A stretch of DNA of 64,000 nt, taken from NCBI GenBank assembly GCA_018242295.1, contig JAFECE010000004.1:124001-188000 (forward strand), written 5' to 3'. The position numbers were made by a program, and so were the translations under genes. The notes beneath the pieces are model-generated. The model saw nothing but the letters and a program-made list of their open reading frames with translations. It had not been told where the DNA came from and ran no database searches. Below are positions 43,312 through 54,421 of this stretch, one piece after another (position 1 is the first letter of the stretch; each line of letters opens with the position of its first letter). The stretch is from Pseudomonadota bacterium (lineage in GTDB: Bacteria; Pseudomonadota; Alphaproteobacteria; Rhizobiales; Hyphomicrobiaceae).

Positions 43312-43635
43312 TCAGTCCTTATCCGAAAGCTTGATCTCTTCGCGCCGCCGTCCGGATGAAACGCTTGCATCCGCCACCGGCGCGCGCTCATGAGAAGCCG
43401 CCCGTTCCAAATTCGATTTTGAAGTTCGTTGCGGCCCATTGAGCGCGCTTAAAAGCGCGTTGAAACGCGATGCATCGGCCTCCGCCTGTGTCCGATGCAG
43501 AAAATCCGAAATCGGCGAATCTTCAGCGCATATCGAAACGCAGAAAACCAAAACTCCGACAACGAGCAGTCCGCCAACCAGTGCAGCGGCATCGCTCAAC
43601 GAAAATGGGTCTGTCGTCGCGGCTCGGATCATCAT
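43312..43635 (-). CDS. small single-helix membrane protein
   Basis: A 107-residue protein with one helix (ALVGGLLVVGVLVFCVSICA, about 18-37) and a polar, Ser/Arg/Glu-rich tail. ATG 43635 or 43632 could start it. No homology recognised and no strong ribosome site, so it may be spurious, but the hydrophobic segment followed by charged sequence looks like a real protein. Confidence 0.45.
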   Translation of the reverse strand: MMIRAATTDPFSLSDAAALVGGLLVVGVLVFCVSICAEDSPISDFLHRTQAEADASRFNALLSALNGPQRTSKSNLERAASHERAPVADASVSSGRRREEIKLSDKD

Positions 43636-43876
43636 GGCGCTTCGTCCTCTGAATGCGAAGACGAATTAGCCCGGAGGCACGCCCCGAAACTGTTCCCCGC
43701 GTAACAGCCGTGTTGTAAGCGGCGTCTCCAACATGTCATCTCGGACCTTGAAACCACGTGTTTTTTTCGCGCGGTGACATGCGCATTTGGCGGCGCGCGG
43801 AAGATGTGACAGTAAGGATGGCATTCGGCTTGGCCGCCCTTCCGAACGATTCCCCCTGCCAACGAAAGAATCCACG

Positions 43877-44722
43877 ATGCCGTTGACGTCTGTTGCGCCG
43901 ATCAGGATCAGGCTGAATGCGATATGTCTGATCGCCCTCATGCTCGCCGGGACGGCTGGCGAAGCGGCAGCAGCTCAATGCGGCAGCGGACCGTCGGGAT
44001 TCCAAAGCTGGCTTCAGCGGTTCCGTCTTCAGGCGGCTGCACAGGGCATCGGCTCGGGAACCGTGCTGTCGGCGCTCTCGGACGTCACCTATGATCCAAG
44101 CATCATCCGCCTCGATCGCTCCCAGCACTCATTCAAACTGAGCTTTCAGCAATTCTATGCGCGTCGCGTCGACAAGGCGCTGATCAACAAGGGCCGGGTG
44201 CTGATGCAGCGTCATCGTGCGCTGCTCGACCGCATCGAAACGCGCTTCGGCATACCGGGCGAGATCATCATAGCGATCTGGGGTCTCGAAACGCATTATG
44301 GCGCCGACGCCACCGCCCGCTATTCGATCATCCGTTCGCTCGCCACCTTGGCCTACGATTGCCGGCGAAGTGAGTTCTTCACCGGCCAATTGCTCGACGC
44401 ATTGCGGATTGTCGATGAAGGCGACCTGACGCCTGCACAATTGCGCGGCGGTTGGGCGGGCGAAATTGGCCAGACCCAATTTTTGCCGACCCCATATATC
44501 CGCTTCGCCGTCGACTTCGACGGTGATGGCAAGAAGGATCTGATCCACAGCGTGCCGGACATCCTTGCATCGACGGCAAGCTTCCTGGCGGGCCACGGTT
44601 GGCAGCGCGGCGGCGAATACCAGCCCGGCTCTCATAACTATGGCGTCATTGCCGAGTGGAACAAGGCGGACGTCTACGATCGGACCATTGCCAAAATGGC
44701 CGATGAGCTCGGCGGCCGCTAA
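43877..44722 (+). CDS. lytic murein transglycosylase, MltB family
   Basis: A 281-residue periplasmic enzyme that cuts the glycan of peptidoglycan to 1,6-anhydro ends. A signal peptide (LIALMLAGTAGEAAAA) is followed by FQSWLQRFRLQAAAQGIGSG, the catalytic Glu in AIWGLETHYGAD, and GWAGEIGQTQFLPTPYIRFA with DFDGDGKKDL. The C-terminal peptidoglycan-binding domain of some homologues is absent. ATG 43877 follows an AAAGAATCC stretch; chosen because it opens the signal peptide. Confidence 0.9.
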   Translation: MPLTSVAPIRIRLNAICLIALMLAGTAGEAAAAQCGSGPSGFQSWLQRFRLQAAAQGIGSGTVLSALSDVTYDPSIIRLDRSQHSFKLSFQQFYARRVDKALINKGRVLMQRHRALLDRIETRFGIPGEIIIAIWGLETHYGADATARYSIIRSLATLAYDCRRSEFFTGQLLDALRIVDEGDLTPAQLRGGWAGEIGQTQFLPTPYIRFAVDFDGDGKKDLIHSVPDILASTASFLAGHGWQRGGEYQPGSHNYGVIAEWNKADVYDRTIAKMADELGGR

Positions 44723-45078
44723 GCGCAACCGCCAAGGCCGTGCGCTGGCTCCATCCCCGCCCGGGATCGCCCCGTAGACTCGCACGGACCCGCCTGATAC
44801 CCAACCCCTTGATGGTGCTGCCGCCCATTCTGTTGCCCGGCTGCCGCCCGAGCCAGCCGCAGCGATCCGGGTAATTCGATTTTGGTTGGCAACTGGCCCC
44901 CACGCACTAGGCGGACATCGTCCGCGGGCCTAAGACAACCGCCATGCGCCGCCATCGTTCGTTCTTTTGCTCGATTGCGGCTGATGTCCGTGCATGTCAG
45001 AAAGGGCCGTGAGTAGGTGGCCAGACAGCGCCGGACGTGGCGTTCGAGTTGCAGTATTTGTCGTGTGAGTATTGTCCC
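44723..45078. other. intergenic region
   Basis: About 355 bp between the transglycosylase and the next plus-strand gene. A frame on the minus strand is open throughout, but has no recognisable motif or start site and continues antisense through the next gene. I call it non-coding and see no RNA gene. Confidence 0.4.
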
Positions 45079-46074
45079 GTGAGCGTCGGTGGAAAAATCG
45101 TAGCGAGTTTCTCCAGCAAGGCTGGAAGCTTCTTTCTCGTATCCGTGACGGCAGGCCTGGGCCTTGCCCTCTATGTGGCGACAACTCCCGACAGTGTCTC
45201 GGCACCCGCTCAAGTTCAAGTAAAGGCCGTCGCCAATCCTCCGCTCGTGAGAGCCGAACCTGTGACACCACCATCGTCCGCGCCGAACGTCGTCGAGGTC
45301 GCGACGATGGCGTTGACGAAGCCAATCGCGCCGCCAGTTCCATCGTCCGACCGCGCAGCGCGCGTACGCCAGTTGCAGAAGGCCCTGGCGCGCGCTCAAT
45401 GCTATAATGGCCCGATCAGCGGCATCTGGAGCGATGCCTCCAAGGATGCGATGCGCGGCTTCGCGGCAACCGTGAACGCGCAGCTGCCGGTCGACAGCCC
45501 TGACGATGCGCTCGTGGCGCTTGTCGAATCCAACGAAACGGCCACTTGCGCCCGCGGCCGCGCGATCGCAACAGGAGCCTTGGGAGCCGGCGTACAACCG
45601 ATATCGCTCCAACTGGCGCGCAAAGAAATTCGCACTCCCGCCGCGCCCGCGCCTTCAGCGGTCACCCCGCCTCCATCAGTGGAAGAGCGAACGATGCTGG
45701 ACCAGCCGTGGGCCCGCGCCGAAATGCTGACAATGCCAAAGGAAGAAGTCGCGGCCGTTACGCCCCCGCCGAGTGAACGTCCCGCGCCGATGCCCGCCGT
45801 TGCAGCGACAGCCAACGAACGTACGCCAGCCAATGCCCGCGCCGCATCGCCGGTTTCGACAATTTACTTCGAGGATAACAAGGCTGTTGCGGTTGATCCG
45901 TCGGCCGATCCGGGTTCGACCGCTGCGGTCGCCGACCCTGGCGCTCCGCCAGTCACCCCGCCGAAGCCGAAGAAAAAGACTGCCAAACGCAAGCCGGGCA
46001 CCGACGACGATATTCAAACATCGATCAGCAAGGGCTTCGATAACTTCCAGCGGTCGCTCTCGTCGATGTTCTAG
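45079..46074 (+). CDS. proline/alanine-rich membrane-anchored protein with a peptidoglycan-binding-like region
   Basis: A 331-residue protein with one N-terminal helix (AGSFFLVSVTAGLGLALYVA). Around 90-140, RVRQLQKALARAQCYNGPIS then GIWSDASKDAMRGFAATVN resembles the PG_binding_1 helical repeat (LQ-x-AL, G-x-W). The rest is disordered and Pro/Ala-rich with a basic end (PKKKTAKRKPGTDDD). GTG 45079 is likely but GTG 45037 is also in frame. It probably holds to cell wall from the inner membrane; role unknown. Confidence 0.65.
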   Translation: MSVGGKIVASFSSKAGSFFLVSVTAGLGLALYVATTPDSVSAPAQVQVKAVANPPLVRAEPVTPPSSAPNVVEVATMALTKPIAPPVPSSDRAARVRQLQKALARAQCYNGPISGIWSDASKDAMRGFAATVNAQLPVDSPDDALVALVESNETATCARGRAIATGALGAGVQPISLQLARKEIRTPAAPAPSAVTPPPSVEERTMLDQPWARAEMLTMPKEEVAAVTPPPSERPAPMPAVAATANERTPANARAASPVSTIYFEDNKAVAVDPSADPGSTAAVADPGAPPVTPPKPKKKTAKRKPGTDDDIQTSISKGFDNFQRSLSSMF

Positions 46075-46098
46075 AAGCTTCGCAACGGGGAGGCTTCC

Positions 46099-46458
46099 AT
46101 GCGGCCGATCGCCCGAACTGTCGTGATCATCGCCATGGCTTCGGCCTCGGTATCGGCGGCGAACGCCGGAGAATACGCGCCCCTCGATTGCAACAAGGCA
46201 CAATCATCGGCCGAACTGGCTATCTGCAGTAATTACAGCCTCGGCCAAAGCGAAGCTCGGATGGCGACGCTGTTTTCAATTGTAGCTTCCCTCGTCGCCA
46301 TGGGACAGCGCGGCAACATCCACGATGATCAGCGAAAATGGCTGCAATCGCGGAACGCCTGCGGCAATAACCTTTCCTGTCTGCGTAAAAGTTACGCCAC
46401 CCGCATCCAGCAGCTCGAAAACGTCATGGCAGGCATCGCGTCCCGCGGCCCGTATTGA
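46099..46458 (+). CDS. LprI-like (DUF1311) secreted protein
   Basis: A 119-residue protein with a signal peptide (ending SVSAANAG) and the DUF1311 pattern: LDCNKAQSSAELAICSNYSL, SEARMATLFSIV, QRKWLQSRNACGNNLSCLRK, YATRIQQL. Four conserved Cys. Relatives include LprI, a lysozyme inhibitor of mycobacteria, so protection against lysozyme-type enzymes is possible. GGGGAGG precedes the ATG at good spacing. Confidence 0.85.
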   Translation: MRPIARTVVIIAMASASVSAANAGEYAPLDCNKAQSSAELAICSNYSLGQSEARMATLFSIVASLVAMGQRGNIHDDQRKWLQSRNACGNNLSCLRKSYATRIQQLENVMAGIASRGPY

Positions 46459-46574
46459 GCACCGTCCCGTCTGCACCCATATTCCCGCAGGAACGCACCT
46501 CAGTCTTTCGCGTTCAGCCACCGAGAGTGGCTTCCCTTCTTGCGCGCATGCACCTGACCGTTAGGAGATTTTGC

Positions 46575-46883
46575 ATGACGATGTTCGGCACGGCACGATT
46601 ATGTCTCATGACGGTCGCGGTCCTGGCGGCTGCCACCGGCTCGGCACGCGCCATCGATTGCGATGAGGATTATCAAATCGTTCAGGGCAGACCCGTCTCC
46701 ACACCCTACTGCCGTGACAACTACCTCGCAGCCGTGGCGCGCACCTACGGCTACAAGGTCTCCGACAGCACCATCCGCAACAACCCATCCCGCAAAGCTG
46801 AAATCTGCAGGTTCATCGGCAGCGATATTCGCGTGTATACGGCATGTGAGGAAGTTCTGCCGGGCTCCCGCGACACCCGCTAG
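46575..46883 (+). CDS. small secreted protein
   Basis: A 102-residue protein, signal peptide LMTVAVLAAATGSARA then IDCDEDYQIVQGRPVSTPYC, AAVARTYGYKVSDSTIRNNP, KAEICRFIGSDIRVYTACEE. Four Cys in the mature part. GGAGA is 6 nt from ATG 46575. The G-x-PVSTPYC and I-x-NNP-x-K strings recur in short Rhizobiales envelope proteins of unknown role. Confidence 0.75.
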   Translation: MTMFGTARLCLMTVAVLAAATGSARAIDCDEDYQIVQGRPVSTPYCRDNYLAAVARTYGYKVSDSTIRNNPSRKAEICRFIGSDIRVYTACEEVLPGSRDTR

Positions 46884-46963
46884 TTTGATCGATACGGCAC
46901 CGCCAGCTCGCGGCGCTCCGCATACTATCAAGCTCGCCAATCCCTGAAGAAAGGCAAGCAGCC

Positions 46964-50148
<3,185 letters not shown>

Positions 50149-51246
50149 ATGCGGTCAAGCGCAGCCTGCATCGTTGCAACACTGTTGATTTGGCTGACGG
50201 CAATCCCGCCGGCATCGGCAAGTCCGACGCTGCTGTTCGAGCCCGAGACGGGCAAGGTCCTCTATTCCGAAGATATTGACGACATTTGGCATCCGGCCTC
50301 CCTGACGAAGCTGATGACGGCCTACGTCACCTTCGAAGCGATCAAAGAGGGCAAGATCCATCTCGACGATAAGATTTCCTGCTCGCTGGTCGCAACGCTG
50401 CAGCCGCCGAGCAAGGTCGGCCTGAATGTCGGTGCGACCCTCTCCGTCGAGCAGGCGCTGAAGGCCGTGATCATAAAATCCGCCAACGATGTCACCGTGA
50501 TGCTCGCCGAAGCGATATCCGGCAGCGAATCCGCATTCATCGACAAGATGAACGCGACGGCCCGCCGCTTAGGGATGACGCATACAAATTTCGTCAATAC
50601 GAATGGTCTGCCCGACCCCGGACAGCTGACCAGCGCGCGCGACATCGCGAAAATCGCCCGCGCCGTCGTCAGCGAATATCCTCAGTACGCAAGCTACTGG
50701 GCAATGCCGGACATGCACATCGGCAAGCGGCGGCTCGGCAGCCACAATGCGCTTCTGAAGACATTCCCGGGGGCCGATGGCTTGAAGACGGGCTTCACAT
50801 GCGATTCCGGATATAACGTCGTCGCCAGCGCCACGCGCGACGGCCGGCGCCTTATGGCGGTCGTTTTGGGCGAGTCATCCGGCAACGAACGGGCGATCCG
50901 CGCGGCAAGCCTCTTGGAATACGGGTTCCAGAATTACGACTGGAAGCAGCTTTTCAACACGTCGACCGTCGACAGCCTGCCAATGGACCCGAATTCCAGA
51001 GGCGTCGTCTCGGTTCGCGATACCGTGGCGGCGTGGGGATGCGGCGGCCATAAGCGGCACATTGCGGGCGGCAAGCATAAATCGAAAAACAGGCTCGCGG
51101 CATCCAAGACCAAGAGTGCGAAAAAAAGCAGCGAAGCAACGGGTGATAGCCAGCCGGCGCTGAAGGCTTCCGACGCCGAGGGAGCATCATCAAGCGCATC
51201 AAGCGGTTCGGCCCAGCCGGAAGCCGCCCAAGCGACCTCAGAATAA
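50149..51246 (+). CDS. D-alanyl-D-alanine carboxypeptidase (PBP5-like, short form)
   Basis: A 365-residue periplasmic serine peptidase that trims peptidoglycan pentapeptides. Signal peptide ends PPASASP. The triad is SLTKLM (SxxK), SANDVTVML (SxN) and GLKTGFT (KTG). The PBP5 C-terminal domain is lacking; in its place is a basic then Ser/Ala-rich tail (KHKSKNRLAASKTKSAKKSS). This matches alphaproteobacterial DacA-like proteins. GAGGA is 5 nt before ATG 50149. Confidence 0.92.
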   Translation: MRSSAACIVATLLIWLTAIPPASASPTLLFEPETGKVLYSEDIDDIWHPASLTKLMTAYVTFEAIKEGKIHLDDKISCSLVATLQPPSKVGLNVGATLSVEQALKAVIIKSANDVTVMLAEAISGSESAFIDKMNATARRLGMTHTNFVNTNGLPDPGQLTSARDIAKIARAVVSEYPQYASYWAMPDMHIGKRRLGSHNALLKTFPGADGLKTGFTCDSGYNVVASATRDGRRLMAVVLGESSGNERAIRAASLLEYGFQNYDWKQLFNTSTVDSLPMDPNSRGVVSVRDTVAAWGCGGHKRHIAGGKHKSKNRLAASKTKSAKKSSEATGDSQPALKASDAEGASSSASSGSAQPEAAQATSE

Positions 51247-51269
51247 GGCCTCGCTCTCGCCCACTGCCG

Positions 51270-51590
51270 CTAGACGATCAGGTCGAGCGGACCCTTCCGA
51301 AAGATGCAGCCCGGAACCGCATCGGGCGGCGATGCCTGGTCCGAACCGGCGCCATCATCGTTACTATCGTTATCGCCGGGCGCCTCGGGCTGCACGCTCG
51401 TCCCGTCATCCGGTGTTGTATCGGGATCGACCTTTGGACTGTCCTCTTTCGGCGACGCATCTTGGACCAGTTCCATTCCGGCACAGCCAGGCAAGAGGCG
51501 CGCGCTGCCGCCGGTTGCGGCCGTCAACCCGGCGCACGCGCCGAATATCACCACTGCAACGAGCCCCGCAGCCTTCGAAATCCAAATCAT
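51270..51590 (-). CDS. small secreted acidic protein
   Basis: A 106-residue protein with a signal peptide (AAGLVAVVIFGACAGLTAAT). The mature part is very acidic and disordered (KEDSPKVDPDTTPDDGTSVQ and DNDSNDDGAGSD), with two Cys (PGCAGM, PGCIFRKG) that could pair. AGGA lies ahead of the ATG. It converges with the carboxypeptidase gene. No family. Confidence 0.55.
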   Translation of the reverse strand: MIWISKAAGLVAVVIFGACAGLTAATGGSARLLPGCAGMELVQDASPKEDSPKVDPDTTPDDGTSVQPEAPGDNDSNDDGAGSDQASPPDAVPGCIFRKGPLDLIV

Positions 51591-51759
51591 ATCGATTTCG
51601 TCCTAGCTATTTTCCGGCTGCGAGGTGCGCTGACCGTCACGCTACCTCCAGTTAACCAATCGACACAACAGGCATGAATCGGCAGCCTACGAAAATGGCG
51701 TCAAACTTGCTTTTCCAAAATCCGTCAATCTGGATTTAAGCCTTGAGTAGGACCTTACG

Positions 51760-52005
51760 ATGGCCTTGCCGTTGCGTACGAGAGAGAACGCCGAACTGGA
51801 CTGTACGCCGCCGCCCCAAGATCTCGGCGCGATGGCCGAAGTTCTGGAAGGCCAACACGGATCTCTTGCAGCTGGGATCGCCGACTTCTTTGCCCTCTAT
51901 CATGGGCAGCGCGGGGACGCAGGGCGGGCATGGGCATGGACGGGGGTCGCCGATCTCGTTCGGACGCGGGAACGGGAACGCCTCGAAGGTATTTTGAAGG
52001 ACTAG
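51760..52005 (+). CDS. small conserved hypothetical protein
   Basis: An 81-residue soluble protein: PPQDLGAMAEVLEGQHGSLA, AGIADFFALYHGQRGDAGRA, WAWTGVADLVRTRERERLEG. I have seen the pattern LH-G-x-A then F-x-x-Y with a final W-x-GVA-x-x-VR-x-R in short Rhizobiales proteins, unnamed. AGGA is 7 nt before ATG 51760. Function unknown. Confidence 0.6.
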   Translation: MALPLRTRENAELDCTPPPQDLGAMAEVLEGQHGSLAAGIADFFALYHGQRGDAGRAWAWTGVADLVRTRERERLEGILKD

Positions 52006-52084
52006 AATTCACCGAGCGTGAAGAGCACGACGGCCGAGAAGTGCATCCGGATGCCGATCTGGAACAACCTGCCGACGTTTTGAT

Positions 52085-52140
52085 CCGCTGCACATTCCCC
52101 TCCCCTTCGACGGGAAGGCGTTAGGGGTGGGGTGAAAAGA
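52085..52140. repeat. degenerate GC-rich repeat element
   Basis: TTCCCCTCCCCTTCGACGGG then AAGGCGTTAGGGGTGGGGTG resembles the CCCTCTCCCC/GGGGTGAGGG elements at 61035-61139. It is a worn copy of the same dispersed family and lies between converging genes. Confidence 0.4.
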
Positions 52141-52202
52141 AAATGGCCCCATTTTGAGCGGAGCCACTTGCAACATTCGTCCTTTTGCGACCTGCGCAAT
52201 CT

Positions 52203-52880
52203 TCACATCGGCGAGCCGATGACGAGTGTCCAGAACGATTTGAATTCCGTCTTGGGATCTTGAACGAGCGCGATGCCCATGTGCACGGCGTCCGGAGTGA
52301 GAAGGTTCTTGTTGTGACCAGGGCTCTCTTCCCAGCCCTTCAACACTTCGTTGAAATTGACCTGCCCCGTGCCGACGTTCTCGGCCGTGAGACGCGCGTG
52401 ATAGCCGGCCCGCTTGACGCGATCCCAGGGGTTCGAACCGTCCGAACCGTAATGGGAAATGCGATCCCACTTCGCGAGATCGCGCGAGTGCGACTTGGCG
52501 GCTTCTGTCAGTTCCGGATTGAGCTTCAGCGGCTTCAGGCCGTGCTGCTTGCGATAGGCATTGATGAGGTCGCGCGCCATCTCCGCATTGAGAGACGTGC
52601 GCGAATAGTCGCGATCGGCAAGAACGCCGGGCGCCGCCTTCTCGAACGTGCCCGAGGGCGCCTTGTCGAGCGCTGCGACTTTCACTTCGCGCGGCGTTGA
52701 AGGCTCACCACCGAGTCCGACACTTTTGACTGACGGCGAGAACGATGCAGATGGCGAAGGCGACGAGGCCAACGACGCTGTCGTATCGGGATCTGTAAAT
52801 CCCGATGAGATGGATGACGAACCGAGACTGCAACCGGCAAGCGCGGTCGCAAGTCCGGCAGTAAGCGCAACGCGATACAT
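52203..52880 (-). CDS. CAP/SCP-domain lipoprotein
   Basis: A 225-residue protein. The lipobox LAGC near residue 16 predicts lipid attachment. A Ser-rich linker is followed (from about 100) by a CAP domain: MARDLINAYRKQHGLKPLKL, LTEAAKSHSRDLAKWDRISH, LTAENVGTGQVNFNEVLKGW and SPGHNKNLL, with His and Glu in the expected cavity positions (SRDLAKWDRISHYG; AENV; PGHN). Bacterial CAP proteins are envelope proteins of unclear activity. ATG 52880 was chosen for the lipoprotein signal. Confidence 0.88.
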   Translation of the reverse strand: MYRVALTAGLATALAGCSLGSSSISSGFTDPDTTASLASSPSPSASFSPSVKSVGLGGEPSTPREVKVAALDKAPSGTFEKAAPGVLADRDYSRTSLNAEMARDLINAYRKQHGLKPLKLNPELTEAAKSHSRDLAKWDRISHYGSDGSNPWDRVKRAGYHARLTAENVGTGQVNFNEVLKGWEESPGHNKNLLTPDAVHMGIALVQDPKTEFKSFWTLVIGSPM

Positions 52881-53246
52881 TTTGGCTACCCCCGGCACGG
52901 GACGTGCGGCTGTCCTCAGCATTGCCGGAAATCCGTTAACTGGTCGTTAACGCTAACGAGTTGCGATTCGCGCGCGACCTCGCGCCGCCACTGCGAACTG
53001 TCAGAGCCACTCATTACGCCGGACCCCTCACGAACTCGAACCCCTGCCCCGAGGCCCAATAATCGCCCGAATAAGGTGTCGCGATTTTGACCATGGCGCG
53101 GCGAAAGCCCGGCGGCACGGCCTGGGCCGAGCATTTCGAGGGCATAGACGCGTTGTGGGTCAAATGCGGGCGCCCCTTGGAAGTGAGGGATCAATCATTG
53201 AAGTTGTCGAGACAGCGCTTCTGATTCGCGCGGGGAGACCAATTCG
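52881..53246. other. divergent intergenic region
   Basis: About 365 bp between the CAP lipoprotein and the two-gene ATPase unit, which is read in the other direction. No gene, repeat or clear operator is recognised. Confidence 0.35.
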
Positions 53247-54404
53247 ATGAGTGCAGCCATCGAACAATCAGAACGGACAGCCGCAACCGGACCTTCGAGC
53301 CATCTCGGGGTCCGCGATCTCCTGCTGCTGAGAATCGCAATTGGCGGAGCGACGCGCGCTGACCTTCAGCGCGACGTTGCGCCGTTGCTGACCCCGCGGA
53401 TCTCCGGCACCGAATTCCGCCGCGCCGCCGAGCTGGCGCTGAGCACGCTCGCCGGCTCGCACGCGATCACCGAGTCGAAAGGGCGTCTGACGGCAAGTCC
53501 AAAAGGCCTGAAAGCGACGGCAGACCTGCTGCCAACGTCCCGCGCCTTCCCCGAGACATGGGCCGACGTGAAAACCGCGCTCGTCCTCGCCGCGGTCGGC
53601 GCCAATGACAGCCCGGCGGTTAGGAAGGCCGTCCAGCGCACCGAAGGTCTCGCCGCGCTCGTGTTGCAGCATCATTTTGGAAAATCGACGTCACGCGTCC
53701 TCTCGCCCGCCGATCTGAGAGCCGAACTCGCGATCGTCGCCCTCGAGCGCGCCTTCGGCAATAAGATAAAGACCGGACTCGGCAAGGGCGCGGGTCTGCC
53801 GGCGAAACCCGGCAGGCTTCTCGCCGGTCAGCTCTTCAAGCAGCCGCGCGAGATTGCCAGCGACGGCAAGCTCATCATCGGCTTGGCGTGCGAGATCGCC
53901 GGTAGCCGCGAAACGTCTCTGCCCGCGCTCGAACTCGCACTCCTCAGGGCTCTCATGATGCCCAAGGCCGAGAGCGTTGCCACGCTCCCCGCACGTCCGC
54001 GCAGCGAGCCACAGCGGCGACCGGTCCGCACGACGGCGCCGAACGCCGCGAACGATCGCACGCCGCTCGCAACCAGCCAGCCATCGCTGTTCGAAGTTGT
54101 ATCCCCTCCTGACATGCCAGAATTCTGTCGCGCTGTTGTCGATGCGGCACGACCGGTCGCGGAGGGCTGGCCAGGCAACCGGAAGGCGTTTATCTCTTTG
54201 GTATGGAAGGCGATTCGCAACGCGCGTCCCGACTGGGGTCTATCCGAGATTGCGTTCAAAGGAATGCTCGCGGAAGCCCACCGTTCAGGTCAGCTCGAAC
54301 TGGCGACCGCTGATCTCAAAGACGGTCGCGATCTCAAATCGCTCGAGGACTCGAAGATCCTCTACAAAAACACTGTCTGGCACTTTGTGCGCGTTCAAGA
54401 TTGA
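53247..54404 (+). CDS. hypothetical protein with a winged-helix-like C-terminus, partner of the two-P-loop ATPase
   Basis: A 385-residue soluble protein. Residues about 20-100 look like a helical DNA-binding fold (DLLLLRIAIGGATRADLQRD, AAELALSTLAGSHAITESKG then RLTASPKGL, where T/S-x-x-G-x marks a wing). A Pro/Arg-rich linker (about 250-285) leads to a C-terminal unit (290-385): EFCRAVVDAARPVAEGWPGN, KAFISLVWKAIRN, LSEIAFKGMLAEAHRSGQLE, LATADLKDG, ILYKNTVWHFVRV. This last unit reads like a winged helix. Its stop is 17 bp before the ATPase ATG, so the two are cotranscribed. Family not recognised. Confidence 0.65.
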   Translation: MSAAIEQSERTAATGPSSHLGVRDLLLLRIAIGGATRADLQRDVAPLLTPRISGTEFRRAAELALSTLAGSHAITESKGRLTASPKGLKATADLLPTSRAFPETWADVKTALVLAAVGANDSPAVRKAVQRTEGLAALVLQHHFGKSTSRVLSPADLRAELAIVALERAFGNKIKTGLGKGAGLPAKPGRLLAGQLFKQPREIASDGKLIIGLACEIAGSRETSLPALELALLRALMMPKAESVATLPARPRSEPQRRPVRTTAPNAANDRTPLATSQPSLFEVVSPPDMPEFCRAVVDAARPVAEGWPGNRKAFISLVWKAIRNARPDWGLSEIAFKGMLAEAHRSGQLELATADLKDGRDLKSLEDSKILYKNTVWHFVRVQD

Positions 54405-54421
54405 AGGCATTCCGGTACGCA

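Noticed and set aside
44719-45612. A minus-strand frame over the gap after the lytic transglycosylase
   Set aside because: Low-complexity Arg/Cys composition, no Shine-Dalgarno, mostly antisense to the Pro/Ala-rich gene.
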